Shown here: positions 42,986 to 51,932 of the stretch, one piece after another
Numbering within the stretch: position 1 is the stretch's first letter
Layout of the letters: each line of letters starts with the position of its first letter
Assembly (NCBI RefSeq): GCF_900185715.1
Contig: NZ_FYAS01000002.1
Coordinates: forward strand, 1 to 64,000
Source of the DNA: Allobosea sp. CS1GBMeth4
GTDB taxonomy: Bacteria; Pseudomonadota; Alphaproteobacteria; Rhizobiales; Beijerinckiaceae
Direction: 5' to 3'
Length of the DNA: 64,000 nt
Program-made: the position numbers and the translations under genes
Notes under the pieces: model-generated
Told to the model about the DNA's origin: nothing
What the model saw: the letters and a program-made list of their open reading frames with translations, nothing else
Databases searched by the model: none

Positions 42986-43936
42986 ATGCCAGCCGCCGAC
43001 GTGCCCGCGATTGCGACGATCCGTCGATTCGGCCGCTTCCATACGCGCTTCGTCGGCGCGCTCGGTGGCGACCTGCACGGCTCCGGCTTCGGGCTGACCG
43101 AGGGGCGCGTGCTCTACGAATTGGCCCAGCGTGACGGCTGGCGCGCCGGCGAGCTGGCGCGCGAGCTCGGGCTCGATCCGGCCTATCTCTCGCGCCTGCT
43201 CAAGCGCTTCGCCGCCCTCGGCTGGCTGGAGCGGGCGAAGGCCGGCGGCGATGGCCGGGCCTATGAGCTCCGGCTGACCGAAGCCGGGCACGAGGCCTTC
43301 GCGCCGCTCGACGAAGCCTCGCGCCGCCAGGCCGGCGCGATCCTGGCGCGGCTCGGGGCCGGCGAGCGGGCGGCGCTGGTCGGCGCGCTGGAACGGGCGC
43401 AGGCGCTGCTGTCGGGCGCGGCGAGCCCGCGGCCCGCGGTGCTGATCCGCGAGCATCGCCCCGGCGACATCGGCTGGGTGATCTCCGCTCATGGCCGGCT
43501 CTACGCGGAAGAATATGGCTGGGACATGAGCTTCGAGGCGCTCGTCGCCGAGATCGCGGCGAAGTTCCTGCGCGAGTTCCGGCCGGGCGGCGAACGCTGT
43601 TTCATCGCCGAGCTGGACGGCACGCCGGTCGGCTCGGCCTTCGTCGTGCGCGAGAGCGACGAGGTGGCGAAGCTGCGGCTGGTCCTGGTCGAGGCGCGGG
43701 CGCGCGGGCTCGGGCTCGGCAAGCGCCTGGTGCGGGAGGCGCTCGCCTTCGCCCGCGCCGCCGGCTATCGCCGCATGGTGCTGTGGACCAACGACATCCT
43801 GCACGCCGCCCGCGCCATCTACATCGCCGAGGGCTTCAGGCTGGTGGCGGAGGAGAAGCACCATTCCTTCGGGAAGGATCTGGTCGGACAGAACTGGGAG
43901 CGCGAGCTCCATGAGGACGCAGATCTCTCGCCCTGA
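42986..43936 (+). CDS. MarR-GNAT fusion (regulator plus N-acetyltransferase)
   Basis: 316 residues from the ATG at 42986 with AAGGAAG upstream. Residues about 10-145 form a MarR winged helix (LTEGRVLYELAQRDGWRAGELARELGLDPAYLSRLLKRFAALGWLER). Residues about 152-305 form a GNAT domain with VLIREHRPGDIGWVISAHG and the acetyl-CoA site LVLVEARARGLGLGKRLVREAL (R-x-x-G-L-G). A DNA-binding domain is thus joined to an acetyltransferase. Fusions of this type are known, but their substrate and target are not. It is not coupled to the flavin oxidase gene, which runs the other way. Confidence 0.92.
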   Translation: MPAADVPAIATIRRFGRFHTRFVGALGGDLHGSGFGLTEGRVLYELAQRDGWRAGELARELGLDPAYLSRLLKRFAALGWLERAKAGGDGRAYELRLTEAGHEAFAPLDEASRRQAGAILARLGAGERAALVGALERAQALLSGAASPRPAVLIREHRPGDIGWVISAHGRLYAEEYGWDMSFEALVAEIAAKFLREFRPGGERCFIAELDGTPVGSAFVVRESDEVAKLRLVLVEARARGLGLGKRLVREALAFARAAGYRRMVLWTNDILHAARAIYIAEGFRLVAEEKHHSFGKDLVGQNWERELHEDADLSP

Positions 43937-43954
43937 GCAGGATGTCGGGGCCGC

Positions 43955-45271
43955 TCACGCCTTGAGGCGCGCCACCGCGGCGGCGGCCGTCCGCCCCGCG
44001 AGCGTCGCCCCGCCGGCCGTCATCGCGCCGCCGCCGGCCGTCGCCTCGCCGGCGAACCAGAGCCGCCCGCCGACCGGCTCCGCCAGGATGTCGCGCGCCG
44101 CCGCGTGCCCGGGCAGGCAGACCGAATAGGAGCCGAGCGAGAACGGGTCGGTCCACCAGGCCGGGAAGGAGACCGGGCCGGCCGCCTTGCGGAAGGCCCC
44201 CCCGACCATGCCGGCGAGCAGATCGACGACCTGTTCGCGCGCCGCGGCCGGGCCGGCGCGCGACAGGTCGCGGGCATAGTCGCCGCCGCAATAGCCGATG
44301 ACGAGATCGCGGTCGTCGGGGAACAGCTCGAAGCTGATCAGCCGCTCGGCCGCGCCGGCCTCGAAATAGGTGGTGCCCGGCGCCACGCCGAAGCGGTCGC
44401 CCTCGACCTTGAGCGCGATCTTGGTCAGCGCGCCCATGCCGATGCCGGCGAGCGCGTCGCGGCTGCGGGCCGGGAGTTCGGGCTTGAAGCGGATCGCGCC
44501 GCCCTTCAGGACGCCGACCGGGACGGTGACGATGCAGGCGCGCGCCCGCAATGTGCCCGCGGCGGTGGTGACGGCGACGCCGGGGCCGCTCCAGTCGATC
44601 GCCGTGATCGGCTGATTCAGACGGATGTCGAGCCCGGCGCCGTAGCGGGCGACGAGATTGCCGTAGCCGCTCGGCACGACGTAATCCTCGCCGGACCAGA
44701 GCCGCTGGTAGTCGCGGGCCGAGATGCGCGCCGATTCCTCGCCGATCGAGAGCAGCAGGCCGGAGGAGGCGACGGGCGCGAGCTCCGGCCCGAGGCCGCT
44801 CAGCAAGTCGGCGATCGAGAGATCGCGCTGGCGCAGGTCGGCGCTCTCCAGCCGCCGGTCGATCTCGCCGAAGGCGCCGCGCCGCCGGGCGCGGTCGCCG
44901 GCGGGCATCGGGCTGCCGTTCTGGAAGAGCTGGAAGCCGCCGCCCCAGCTCTCGTTCGGCGTCGCCACGCCGAGCTCGCGGGCGATCTCGGTCCAGGGGT
45001 TGCGCTCGGCCCAGTGGATGAACATCGCCCCGGCATCATAGGACGGGCCGAGCGAGGAATCGGTGAAGGTGCGGCCGCCGAGCCGGTCTCGCGCCTCCAG
45101 CACGATGGTCGGGCGGCCCGCGGCCTGGAGCTGCTTTGCGGCGGCGATGCCGGCTGCGCCGGCCCCGATCACGATGACGTCGGGTTCGGAGGCGCGGGCG
45201 GGAGAGCGTGCGCCGGCGGTGCTCGCCAGCAGCGCGCCCGCACCCATCAACAGTCTCCGGCGATCGAGCAT
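43955..45271 (-). CDS. Exported flavin monoamine oxidase family protein
   Basis: 438 residues from MLDRRRLLMGAGALLAS. Twin arginines DRRRLLM then a hydrophobic run mark a Tat signal, fitting export of a folded flavoprotein. FAD binding is shown by VIVIGAGAAGIAAAKQLQAAG (GxGxxG), then LEARDRLGGRTFTD and, near the C-terminus, RLWFAGEATAGGGAMTAGG. The fold is that of monoamine or polyamine oxidases and related demethylases; amine oxidation with release of peroxide is likely but the substrate is unknown. It faces the divergent haem receptor across 335 bp. The longer frame from 45325 is rejected. Confidence 0.88.
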   Translation of the reverse strand: MLDRRRLLMGAGALLASTAGARSPARASEPDVIVIGAGAAGIAAAKQLQAAGRPTIVLEARDRLGGRTFTDSSLGPSYDAGAMFIHWAERNPWTEIARELGVATPNESWGGGFQLFQNGSPMPAGDRARRRGAFGEIDRRLESADLRQRDLSIADLLSGLGPELAPVASSGLLLSIGEESARISARDYQRLWSGEDYVVPSGYGNLVARYGAGLDIRLNQPITAIDWSGPGVAVTTAAGTLRARACIVTVPVGVLKGGAIRFKPELPARSRDALAGIGMGALTKIALKVEGDRFGVAPGTTYFEAGAAERLISFELFPDDRDLVIGYCGGDYARDLSRAGPAAAREQVVDLLAGMVGGAFRKAAGPVSFPAWWTDPFSLGSYSVCLPGHAAARDILAEPVGGRLWFAGEATAGGGAMTAGGATLAGRTAAAAVARLKA

Positions 45272-45606
45272 GCAGCGTGATCCATGGCGGTGACGGCATG
45301 ATGCCAGCCGCGCTTCGCGCTGCAATAAGCTGCCGCGATTGGGGCCGCAGCAGGGCCATCACAGCTTTGCGATCGAAGCGTGAGCGATGCGGCGAGGACT
45401 GCCGGCGGTTCGCTTTAGAATAAGGATAATCTTTGTTTAGAAATCCAATATCTAAGTAGTTATTCCGTCTTCTCGGAGTCTATTGACAGTCAAATTGCAT
45501 TTAACTAACCGCTGATGGTGAAACTAAGGCATTCGCTTTAGTTTTCAACGATTGTAGATTGTCTCTCCACTTGGTGGCGGACGCCTTCAGCGACGGGATA
45601 CGGGCG
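45272..45606. promoter_or_regulatory. AT-rich divergent control region of the oxidase and TonB receptor
   Basis: The 335-bp gap is distinctly AT-rich from about 45410. It holds TTTAGAA at 45414-45420 and 45436-45442, with a TCTAAG at 45451-45456 forming a dyad with the second. These words resemble the half-sites of Irr iron-control elements (TTTAGAA...TTCTAAA), though the spacing is not ideal. A TTGACA at 45483-45488 could be a -35 box, with TAACCG 17 bases later as a weak -10. A dyad AAACTAA/TTAGTTT lies at 45521-45544. Iron control is plausible, not shown. Confidence 0.45.
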
Positions 45607-47877
45607 ATGGGGACTGATTGCAGCGGGCTGCGCCATGGCGTGGCGCTTGGCGTGTTGATGCTGGCGGCAGGGCCGGCCATCGCTCAGCAGCAGCGCAGCC
45701 CGGCTCCGCCGGCCACGACCGACCAGGTCGTGCTCGACCAGATCACGGTGCAGGGCGAGCACGAGGCGGCGCCGCTGGTCCAGGGGCCGACGACGACCAC
45801 CACCACCCGCACCGAGCTCGACCGGCAGCAGGTCCAGAGCCTGACGGACCTCTCCAACCGGGTCGAGGCCGGCATCACCTTCAACCGCCAGAACGGCTCG
45901 CTCAACATTCGCGGACTCGACGGGGCGCGCGTGCTGACGACGATCGACGGCATCCGCCAGCCCTTCCTGATCGACACCCGGCTCAGCCGCGCCGGCGCCA
46001 ACGCCTTCGACTTCGATTCATTGTCGTCGCTCGACCTGCTGCGCGGCGGCAGCGGCGGCGCCACACTGGGCGGCGGGGCGCTCGGCGGCGCGCTCGCTGT
46101 CCGGACGCTCGACCCCGAGGACATCATCCGCAATGGCCGCTCCTATGGAGCGCTCGCCAAGACCGGCTATGACAGCACCGACCGGGCCTGGTTCGGCAGC
46201 GCGGCGGCCGCAGCCCGCATGGGCGGCACTTCGGTGCTGCTGCAGGCCGGCTTCCGCAACGGCCACGAGATCGACAACCGGGGCAGCCTCAACTCGATCG
46301 GCGCGACCCGCACGGCGCCGAACCCGGCCGATTTCAATCAGTACAGCTTCCTGGGCAAGCTCTACCAGCAGCTCGGCGAGGCGCATCGCTTCGGCCTGAC
46401 CGCAGAGCTGTTCAAGCGCGCCGACCGCGTCCAGACCCGCACCAGCACGGTCTCGCTGACCGGCAATTTCCGTCCGGGCTCCTATCGGACCGGCGAGGAT
46501 GTCGAGCGCAACCGCGTCTCGCTGACCTATGATTACAGGCAGCCCGGCGGCTTCCTCGACGAGGCGCACGCCAACCTCTACTGGCAGCGGCTGAAGCGCA
46601 ACGACCTCGTCAACGCCTGGCGCTATACCAGCATCGTCGGGCCCTATGCCCGCGACAACGAGAACGAGGAGAACGCCTACGGCTTCAACGCCTATGGCGT
46701 GAAGAGCTTCCAGACGGGGCCGGCCTCGCACCGCCTGACCTTCGGCACCGAGCTGCGCATGTCGACGCTGGAGCAGTATTCGTCCGGCGTCGACAATTGC
46801 CCGCCGCGGCCGGCGAGCGGCTCCTATACCGGCGCGTTCACCGCCTGCAACAACCTGTTCACCAACCAGGCCGACCAGCCCAAGGTCGACGGCAGGCTCG
46901 TCGGCCTCTACGTCCATGACGAGATCGGCCTGCTCGACAACCGCCTGCGCCTCACGCCCGGCGTGCGCTTCGATTGGTACGAGGAGAAGCCGCAGCAGAC
47001 GCCGGCCTATTCGCTCGGCGGCTCGCGCCCGGCCGGCCTGCCGCCGTCCTCGAGCGAATCCGGCTGGTCGCCGCGCATCCGGCTCGAATACGACGTGCTG
47101 AAGAACGCGCCCCTGGTCAAGGACGTCACCCTCTTCGCGCAATGGGCGAAGAGCTTCCGGGCGCCGACCGCGGACGAGCTCTACGGCCGCTTCGGCGGGC
47201 CGAGCACCTATCTGCGCACCGGCAATCCGCTGCTGCGCCCGGAGACGGGCAGCGGCGTCGATGCCGGCGTCCGCTTCGGCGACAAGCAGCTCGGCGGCTC
47301 GGTCACCTATTTCTACACGAACTACCGCAACTTCATCGAGCAGCTGCAGACCCAGGCCCCGGGCGTCGGCGGCCTCTACCCGCAGGGCGGCATCACCAGC
47401 TACCGCAACATCCCGCGCGCCGAGATCTCCGGCGTCGAGGCGACGATGCAGTACGCCTTCGCGCCGAACTGGCTGGTGCGCGGCTCCTTCGCCTATACCC
47501 GCGGCAAGAACACCACGGACCACACCTATCTCAACTCGATCCCGCCGATGCAGGGCATCGTCGCGATCGCCTATGGCACGGAGGTCTGGGGCGCCGAGCT
47601 CTCGACCAAGCTCGCCGGCCGGCGCGACCACGTCGCGGCGACGGCCGGCACCAATGCCGGCTTCAAGGCGCCGGGCTACGCGATCTTCAACGCGAGCGCC
47701 TGGTGGCGGCCGCTGCCGCAGATCGCGGACCTCGAATTGCAGCTCGGCGTCTACAACATCTTCGACCGCAAGTATTTCGACGCGGCCAATGTCCCGACCG
47801 GCGTGCTGGCGCAGGCGCGCGACTATTACAGCGAGCCGGGCCGCACGGTGAAGGCGACGCTCAAATACCAGTTCTGA
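45607..47877 (+). CDS. TonB-dependent haem/haemoglobin-type receptor
   Basis: 756 residues from the ATG at 45607 (signal peptide LRHGVALGVLMLAAGPAIAQ); a TTG start 48 bases earlier would add an N-terminus that spoils the signal. The TonB box candidate is DQITVQG. The plug follows (DLSNRVEAGITFNRQNGSLNIRGLDGARVLTTIDGIRQPFL), then the barrel with ADELYGRFGGPSTYLRTGNPLLRPETG and a terminal phenylalanine (KATLKYQF). It is in the haemoglobin/transferrin/lactoferrin-type receptor group (HmuR/ShmR-like). No periplasmic haem transporter genes adjoin it. Control region candidates are noted upstream. Ends in a terminator at 47903-47930. Confidence 0.9.
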   Translation: MGTDCSGLRHGVALGVLMLAAGPAIAQQQRSPAPPATTDQVVLDQITVQGEHEAAPLVQGPTTTTTTRTELDRQQVQSLTDLSNRVEAGITFNRQNGSLNIRGLDGARVLTTIDGIRQPFLIDTRLSRAGANAFDFDSLSSLDLLRGGSGGATLGGGALGGALAVRTLDPEDIIRNGRSYGALAKTGYDSTDRAWFGSAAAAARMGGTSVLLQAGFRNGHEIDNRGSLNSIGATRTAPNPADFNQYSFLGKLYQQLGEAHRFGLTAELFKRADRVQTRTSTVSLTGNFRPGSYRTGEDVERNRVSLTYDYRQPGGFLDEAHANLYWQRLKRNDLVNAWRYTSIVGPYARDNENEENAYGFNAYGVKSFQTGPASHRLTFGTELRMSTLEQYSSGVDNCPPRPASGSYTGAFTACNNLFTNQADQPKVDGRLVGLYVHDEIGLLDNRLRLTPGVRFDWYEEKPQQTPAYSLGGSRPAGLPPSSSESGWSPRIRLEYDVLKNAPLVKDVTLFAQWAKSFRAPTADELYGRFGGPSTYLRTGNPLLRPETGSGVDAGVRFGDKQLGGSVTYFYTNYRNFIEQLQTQAPGVGGLYPQGGITSYRNIPRAEISGVEATMQYAFAPNWLVRGSFAYTRGKNTTDHTYLNSIPPMQGIVAIAYGTEVWGAELSTKLAGRRDHVAATAGTNAGFKAPGYAIFNASAWWRPLPQIADLELQLGVYNIFDRKYFDAANVPTGVLAQARDYYSEPGRTVKATLKYQF

Positions 47878-47902
47878 GCGCCATTGTTTCGAGACTCACT
47901 TC

Positions 47903-47930
47903 GGCCGGCCCTGCGGGGCCGGCTTTTTTG
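47903..47930 (+). terminator. Terminator of the TonB receptor gene
   Basis: Stem GCCGGCCC/GGGCCGGC with a 4-base loop and TTTTTT on the plus strand, about 25 bp after the stop. Confidence 0.88.
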
Positions 47931-48040
47931 TGGAGGGCTGGGGCCGCGGCGAGCGCATGGCTGCCGTGCGGAGACGGACAGACAATTGAACCTCCATCCT
48001 GCCGCATGTAAGCCCCGAGCCGAGCGATAGAGGGCTTGGC

Positions 48041-48682
48041 ATGTACGTCGGTCGAATTGTCGGTGTTGGGCGCACTCCCGAAGGACGACAGGCCGTTGCC
48101 TATCGCATTTCCAGTCGGTCCTTTCCCAACAGGGCGGCGAGGCAGTCAGGGCGTTCCATCCAGATCGTGCCGCATGCCGGGAGCCTGGATGAGGCTTCCG
48201 ACAGTCCCTACATCGCGTACGAATGCATCGTCTGGAACGACCGGTTCGCGGTCGTCAGCAACGGCACTCACACCAGGCCTGTCTTCGAAAGGCTGAAGGC
48301 GGGCAATACGCCGAGGGACGCGATGCTGGCCGTTCTGGCGGGGCTGGATCGCGAGTTCGACGACAACGACACCCCTCGCATCTGCGGGTTGCTGGACGTC
48401 GCGGCAGATCGGCTTTGGCTGGGAAGCGTGACGGCGCAGTCGCTCTGCGTCACGCCCGTGGCGGTGGAGCCGGGTCAGATGGCCTATATCACCACCTATG
48501 AGTTTCCGATGCCATCGTCGGAGCAGCTTGATAGGTCTTTTCGCGCAGCCGAAGCTGGCAGGATCTGCGAGCATGTGATGAAGAATTCGGTCTTCGAACA
48601 GTTCGAGCAACCAGTCTGTGCGGCGGCTGCCGTCATGCGCGAAAACGGCATCGAGGTCGGGACGCTGAACCCCGGCCGATGA
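48041..48682 (+). CDS. purO: Archaeal-type IMP cyclohydrolase (PurO-like)
   Basis: 213 residues. The start MYVGRIVGVGRTPEGRQAVAYRISSRSFPNR is the hallmark of PurO (residues 21-31 YRISSRSFPNR). That family closes FAICAR to IMP in archaea that lack the bifunctional PurH, and few bacteria encode it. Further typical blocks are YIAYECIVWND, FAVVSNGTHTRPVFERLKAG and TPRDAMLAVLAGLDREFDDNDTPRICGLL. The gene stands alone with its own ribosome site AGAGGG. Its composition is more A/T than its neighbours (many GTC, GAA, TTG). Lateral transfer is likely. It may act in a side pathway or back up PurH; it is not in a purine operon. Confidence 0.85.
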   Translation: MYVGRIVGVGRTPEGRQAVAYRISSRSFPNRAARQSGRSIQIVPHAGSLDEASDSPYIAYECIVWNDRFAVVSNGTHTRPVFERLKAGNTPRDAMLAVLAGLDREFDDNDTPRICGLLDVAADRLWLGSVTAQSLCVTPVAVEPGQMAYITTYEFPMPSSEQLDRSFRAAEAGRICEHVMKNSVFEQFEQPVCAAAAVMRENGIEVGTLNPGR

Positions 48683-48747
48683 AAGGACTTCCGCTCGGGG
48701 AAGCGGGCTGAAGCGCTCTGCCCGCCGGCGCGGGATGCGCAGCTGCC

Positions 48748-49551
48748 TCAGGCTTTCGGCTCGCCGCCCCGTCCCGCCTTCGGCCCCTCGGCCAGCGACT
48801 TGAACACGCCGCGCAGGGTGCGGGCCTCCTGCTCGGTCATGCCGAGCCGGTGCAGGATGTCGCGCAGATTGGCGGTCATGATCGGCTTCTTGCCGGGCGG
48901 GAAGAAGCCGCAGCGCGCGAGCTCGCCCTCGAGATAGTCGAACATCGAGAGGATGGTGGCGCGCGTCGCCGGCGGCGAGGGATTGTTCTCGCGGAAGCCG
49001 GGCTCGCCGCCGCTGGCCTTCAGCCATTCATAGCCGCAGAGCAGCACCGCCTGCGCCAGGTTGAGCGAGGCGAAGGCCGGGTTGACCGGGAAGGTCAGGA
49101 TCGCGTCGGCGAAGCTGATCTCCTCATTGGTCAGGCCGATGCGCTCGCGCCCGAACAGGATGCCGACGCGCTCATCCGAGGCGATGCGCTCGCTGAGATT
49201 CGGCATCGCCTCGGCCGGGGTGAAAACGCGCTTCATCTGGCCGCGCTCGCGCGCCGTCGTCGCCAGCACATGGTTGAGGTCGGCTATCGCACTGGCGGCA
49301 TCGGTGAAGAGCCGGGCATTGTCGAGGATGTGGGTGGCGCCCGAGGCGGCGGCGGTCGCGCCCTTCTTGAGGCCGCCGCCACTCGGCCAGCCATCGCGCG
49401 GCGCGACGAGGCGCAGTTCGGTCAGGCCGAAATTCGCCATGGCGCGGGCGCACATGCCGATGTTCTCGGCGAGCTGCGGCTCTACGAGGATGATGACGGG
49501 GCCGCTGCCGGCGACGGGAGGGCGGGTGCGGTCGGTGCCGGATCCGGTCAT
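48748..49551 (-). CDS. trmJ: tRNA (cytidine/uridine-2'-O-) methyltransferase TrmJ-type
   Basis: 267 residues from MTGSGTDRTRPPV; the longer frame to 49671 overlaps the receptor gene upstream and lacks support. SpoU/SPOUT motifs are present: VIILVEPQLAENIGMCARAMANFGL near the start (N-terminal SAM knot, motif 1), ERVGILFGRERIGLTNEEI (motif 2) and FPVNPAFASLNLAQAVLLCGYEW (motif 3). It makes 2'-O-methylation at position 32 of tRNAs in E. coli (TrmJ). Residues after 170 form the C-terminal part with FDYLEGELARCGFF. It lies 74 bp from the stop of the chemoreceptor gene, which runs on the same strand upstream. Confidence 0.93.
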   Translation of the reverse strand: MTGSGTDRTRPPVAGSGPVIILVEPQLAENIGMCARAMANFGLTELRLVAPRDGWPSGGGLKKGATAAASGATHILDNARLFTDAASAIADLNHVLATTARERGQMKRVFTPAEAMPNLSERIASDERVGILFGRERIGLTNEEISFADAILTFPVNPAFASLNLAQAVLLCGYEWLKASGGEPGFRENNPSPPATRATILSMFDYLEGELARCGFFPPGKKPIMTANLRDILHRLGMTEQEARTLRGVFKSLAEGPKAGRGGEPKA

Positions 49552-49624
49552 GAGAAGGCTGCTTCCTGAACAAGGGCGCAGCCATGCGCCGGCCGTGCGG
49601 CTTGCGTCAACCGGTCTGCCTCGA

Positions 49625-51808
49625 TCAGGCGCGGCGGCGCTCGCGGGCGAGGTCGACGACGTTGCCGGCATGGCCGCCGGGCTGCGTCCGGAAGGCCGCG
49701 ACCAGGCCGTTCAGCCGCGCGATCTGCTGGGCGAGGGCAGCGGCCGAGGCGGCGCTTTCCTCGGCGAGCGCGGCGTTGGCCTGGGTCATCTCGTCCATAT
49801 GGGCGATGGTCTGGCTCATCTCGTCGATGCCGCTGGCCTGCTCGGCCGCGGCGGCGGAGACCTCGGCGACCGTGGTGGCGACGCGCTGCGAGGCCTCGAC
49901 GATCTCGCTCAGCACCGCGCCGGCCGAGCGCACCAGCTCGACGCCGCCGCCGATCTGCGCGTTCGAGGCCTGGATCAGGGCCGAAATGCCCTTTGCGGCC
50001 TCGCCGGAGCGCTGGGCGAGGGTGCGCACCTCGGAGGCGACGACGGCGAAGCCCTTTCCGGCATCGCCGGCCCGGGCCGCCTCGACCGCGGCGTTGAGCG
50101 CCAGCAGATTGGTCTGGAAGGCGATCTCGTCGATCACCGAGGTGATGTCGGAAATCTTCCTGGAGGCGTCCTCGATCCGGCCCATGGCCTGAACGGCGTC
50201 GTCGACGATGGCGCCGCCCTTGCGGGCGATGCCGCTCGCCTCCTGCGAAAGCCTGGCGGCCTGGCGCGAGGAGTCGGCCGCGGCCTTGACCGAAGCGGCG
50301 AGCTCCTCGGTCGTCGCTGCGCTCTCCTCGAGCGAGGAGGCCTGCTCCTCGGTGCGCTTGGAGAGATCGTCGGCGCCGCTGGTGATCTCGCGGCCGGCGG
50401 TCGCGACCTCGACGGAGGTCGCCTTGATCGCATCGACGGTGGCGGCGAGCCGCTCGATCGCGCTGTTGAAATCCTGCTTCAGCGCCTCGTAATCGGCCGC
50501 GACCGCGTCCTCGATCCGCACGGTGAGGTCGCCCTGCGAAAGACGGGCCAGGGCCTCGGCCAGCAGCCCGACGACCTGGCGCTGCTCGCCGAGCAGCGCG
50601 CCCTGCGCGGCCGCGGCCTCCTCACGCTGCCTGACGATGGCGAGGTTCTGGCGCTCGGCCTCGGCCCGGCCGGCGCTGGTCTCGGCTTCGAGCCGCTGCA
50701 CGGCGAGCCCGTTCTCCTTGAAGACCTGCACGGCCTGCGCCATCTGGCCGATCTCGTCGCGGCGCGCGAGACCGGCGATGGCGACCTCGTAATCGCCGGC
50801 CGCGAGCATCAGCATGGCGTCGCGCAGGCGGCGCAGGGGCAGGGCGGTGGTGCGGCCGACGATGAAGGCGGCGATCAGGCCGAGCACGAGCGCCGCCGCG
50901 ATCGTCGCCAGGATAACCGCCTGCGTCCAGGACTGCGCCTCGGCGAGGCGGGTGCCGGCCTCCGCCTCCTGCGCCGAGAGCCGGCCCTCGAGCTCCCGCA
51001 GCGGCGGGGCGATCAGGTCGAACTGGCCGGAGAGCTTCTCGGCGGCGAGCATGAACTCCTTCTCGGCCTTGCTCCAGTCGGGGACGAGCCCGGCATAGGT
51101 CTTGAACGCCGGCTCGATCTCGGCCTTCGCCTCGGCCGGGACGCTCGGGCGGCCGAGCGCGCGCTCGAAGCGCCCCTGCTCGACCTCCCACTGGCCGAGC
51201 AGGCTCTCGTCGAGGGTCAGCCGATAGGCGGCATCGATCCGGCGCAGCGCCGCGAGGATGCCGGGAAGCCGGGCGAGGTCGGGCGAGTCGGAGCCGGTGC
51301 TGTGCGAGCGCACCGCGGTCTGCAGCGCGTCGCCGGCGGTTTCGAGCCGGGCGGCGAGACCATCCGGCGCGGCGGCACGCAGCGCGCGCTGCATCGTGCC
51401 GATCACGGCGAAATCGGCTTCGATCGCCTTCAGCGGCGCGTCGAGCGCGGCGATGCCGTCGCGGACCCGCTCCGCCCCGGCGGCGGCGTCCAGTCGCGCG
51501 ACCGCCTGCTTCAGCGCTTCCAGGCCGACGCCGAAATCCTCGAGATCGGTGCTCTCCTGGCGGAAGCGGACATCGCGGCTGGCGGCCTTCAGCGCGAAGT
51601 TCGCGGCGCGCACCTCGCGCGAGCGCGCAGCCAGAGCGGAATAGGCCTTGTGGTCCTCGAAGGCGGCGGTGAGCCGGCCGCCGCCCGTCCAGGAGGCGAT
51701 GCCGATCAGCACGAGGCCGAGGACGAAGACGACGCTGACCAGCGCGATCCTGAGCTGGATGGTCAAGCGCGACGTGGCCGCGCGCGAGCTTGCGAACTTC
51801 AACGCCAT
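49625..51808 (-). CDS. Methyl-accepting chemotaxis protein (no CheR-binding tail)
   Basis: 727 residues. TM1 is [21 protein letters not shown]; a helical periplasmic sensor (about residues 45-300) follows, then TM2 ([22 protein letters not shown]). A HAMP domain carries [24 protein letters not shown] second HAMP-like segment is [25 protein letters not shown]. The signalling hairpin is complete, with the tip [38 protein letters not shown]. The protein ends in ARERRRA and has no NWETF-type pentapeptide. The ligand is unknown. A CtrA-like box lies 47 bp upstream. Confidence 0.95.
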   Translation of the reverse strand: MALKFASSRAATSRLTIQLRIALVSVVFVLGLVLIGIASWTGGGRLTAAFEDHKAYSALAARSREVRAANFALKAASRDVRFRQESTDLEDFGVGLEALKQAVARLDAAAGAERVRDGIAALDAPLKAIEADFAVIGTMQRALRAAAPDGLAARLETAGDALQTAVRSHSTGSDSPDLARLPGILAALRRIDAAYRLTLDESLLGQWEVEQGRFERALGRPSVPAEAKAEIEPAFKTYAGLVPDWSKAEKEFMLAAEKLSGQFDLIAPPLRELEGRLSAQEAEAGTRLAEAQSWTQAVILATIAAALVLGLIAAFIVGRTTALPLRRLRDAMLMLAAGDYEVAIAGLARRDEIGQMAQAVQVFKENGLAVQRLEAETSAGRAEAERQNLAIVRQREEAAAAQGALLGEQRQVVGLLAEALARLSQGDLTVRIEDAVAADYEALKQDFNSAIERLAATVDAIKATSVEVATAGREITSGADDLSKRTEEQASSLEESAATTEELAASVKAAADSSRQAARLSQEASGIARKGGAIVDDAVQAMGRIEDASRKISDITSVIDEIAFQTNLLALNAAVEAARAGDAGKGFAVVASEVRTLAQRSGEAAKGISALIQASNAQIGGGVELVRSAGAVLSEIVEASQRVATTVAEVSAAAAEQASGIDEMSQTIAHMDEMTQANAALAEESAASAAALAQQIARLNGLVAAFRTQPGGHAGNVVDLARERRRA

Positions 51809-51854
51809 GACCTCTCGCCTGCCGGAAAGCAGGCAGGAGCCTACGAAATCATGC

Positions 51855-51869
51855 TTAACGTTCCGCTAA
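51855..51869 (-). promoter_or_regulatory. CtrA-like box upstream of the first chemoreceptor gene
   Basis: On the plus strand TTAACGTTCCGCTAA reads TTAA-N7-CTAA, one base from the CtrA consensus (TTAG-N7-TTAA on the minus strand). It ends 47 bp before the start of the 727-residue chemoreceptor. Two other CtrA-like sites occur at the flagellar cluster. Confidence 0.4.
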
Positions 51870-51874
51870 ACGCG

Positions 51875-51908
51875 AAGGGCGGGCCCGCCCGAAGCGAGGC
51901 CCGCCCTT
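51875..51908 (-). terminator. Terminator of the second chemoreceptor gene
   Basis: Perfect 11-bp arms AAGGGCGGGCC and GGCCCGCCCTT with a 12-base loop, downstream of the stop at 51933 on the minus strand. It separates the transcription of the two chemoreceptor genes. Confidence 0.75.
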
Positions 51909-51932
51909 CCGATCGGTCTCGACGATGTGCGG

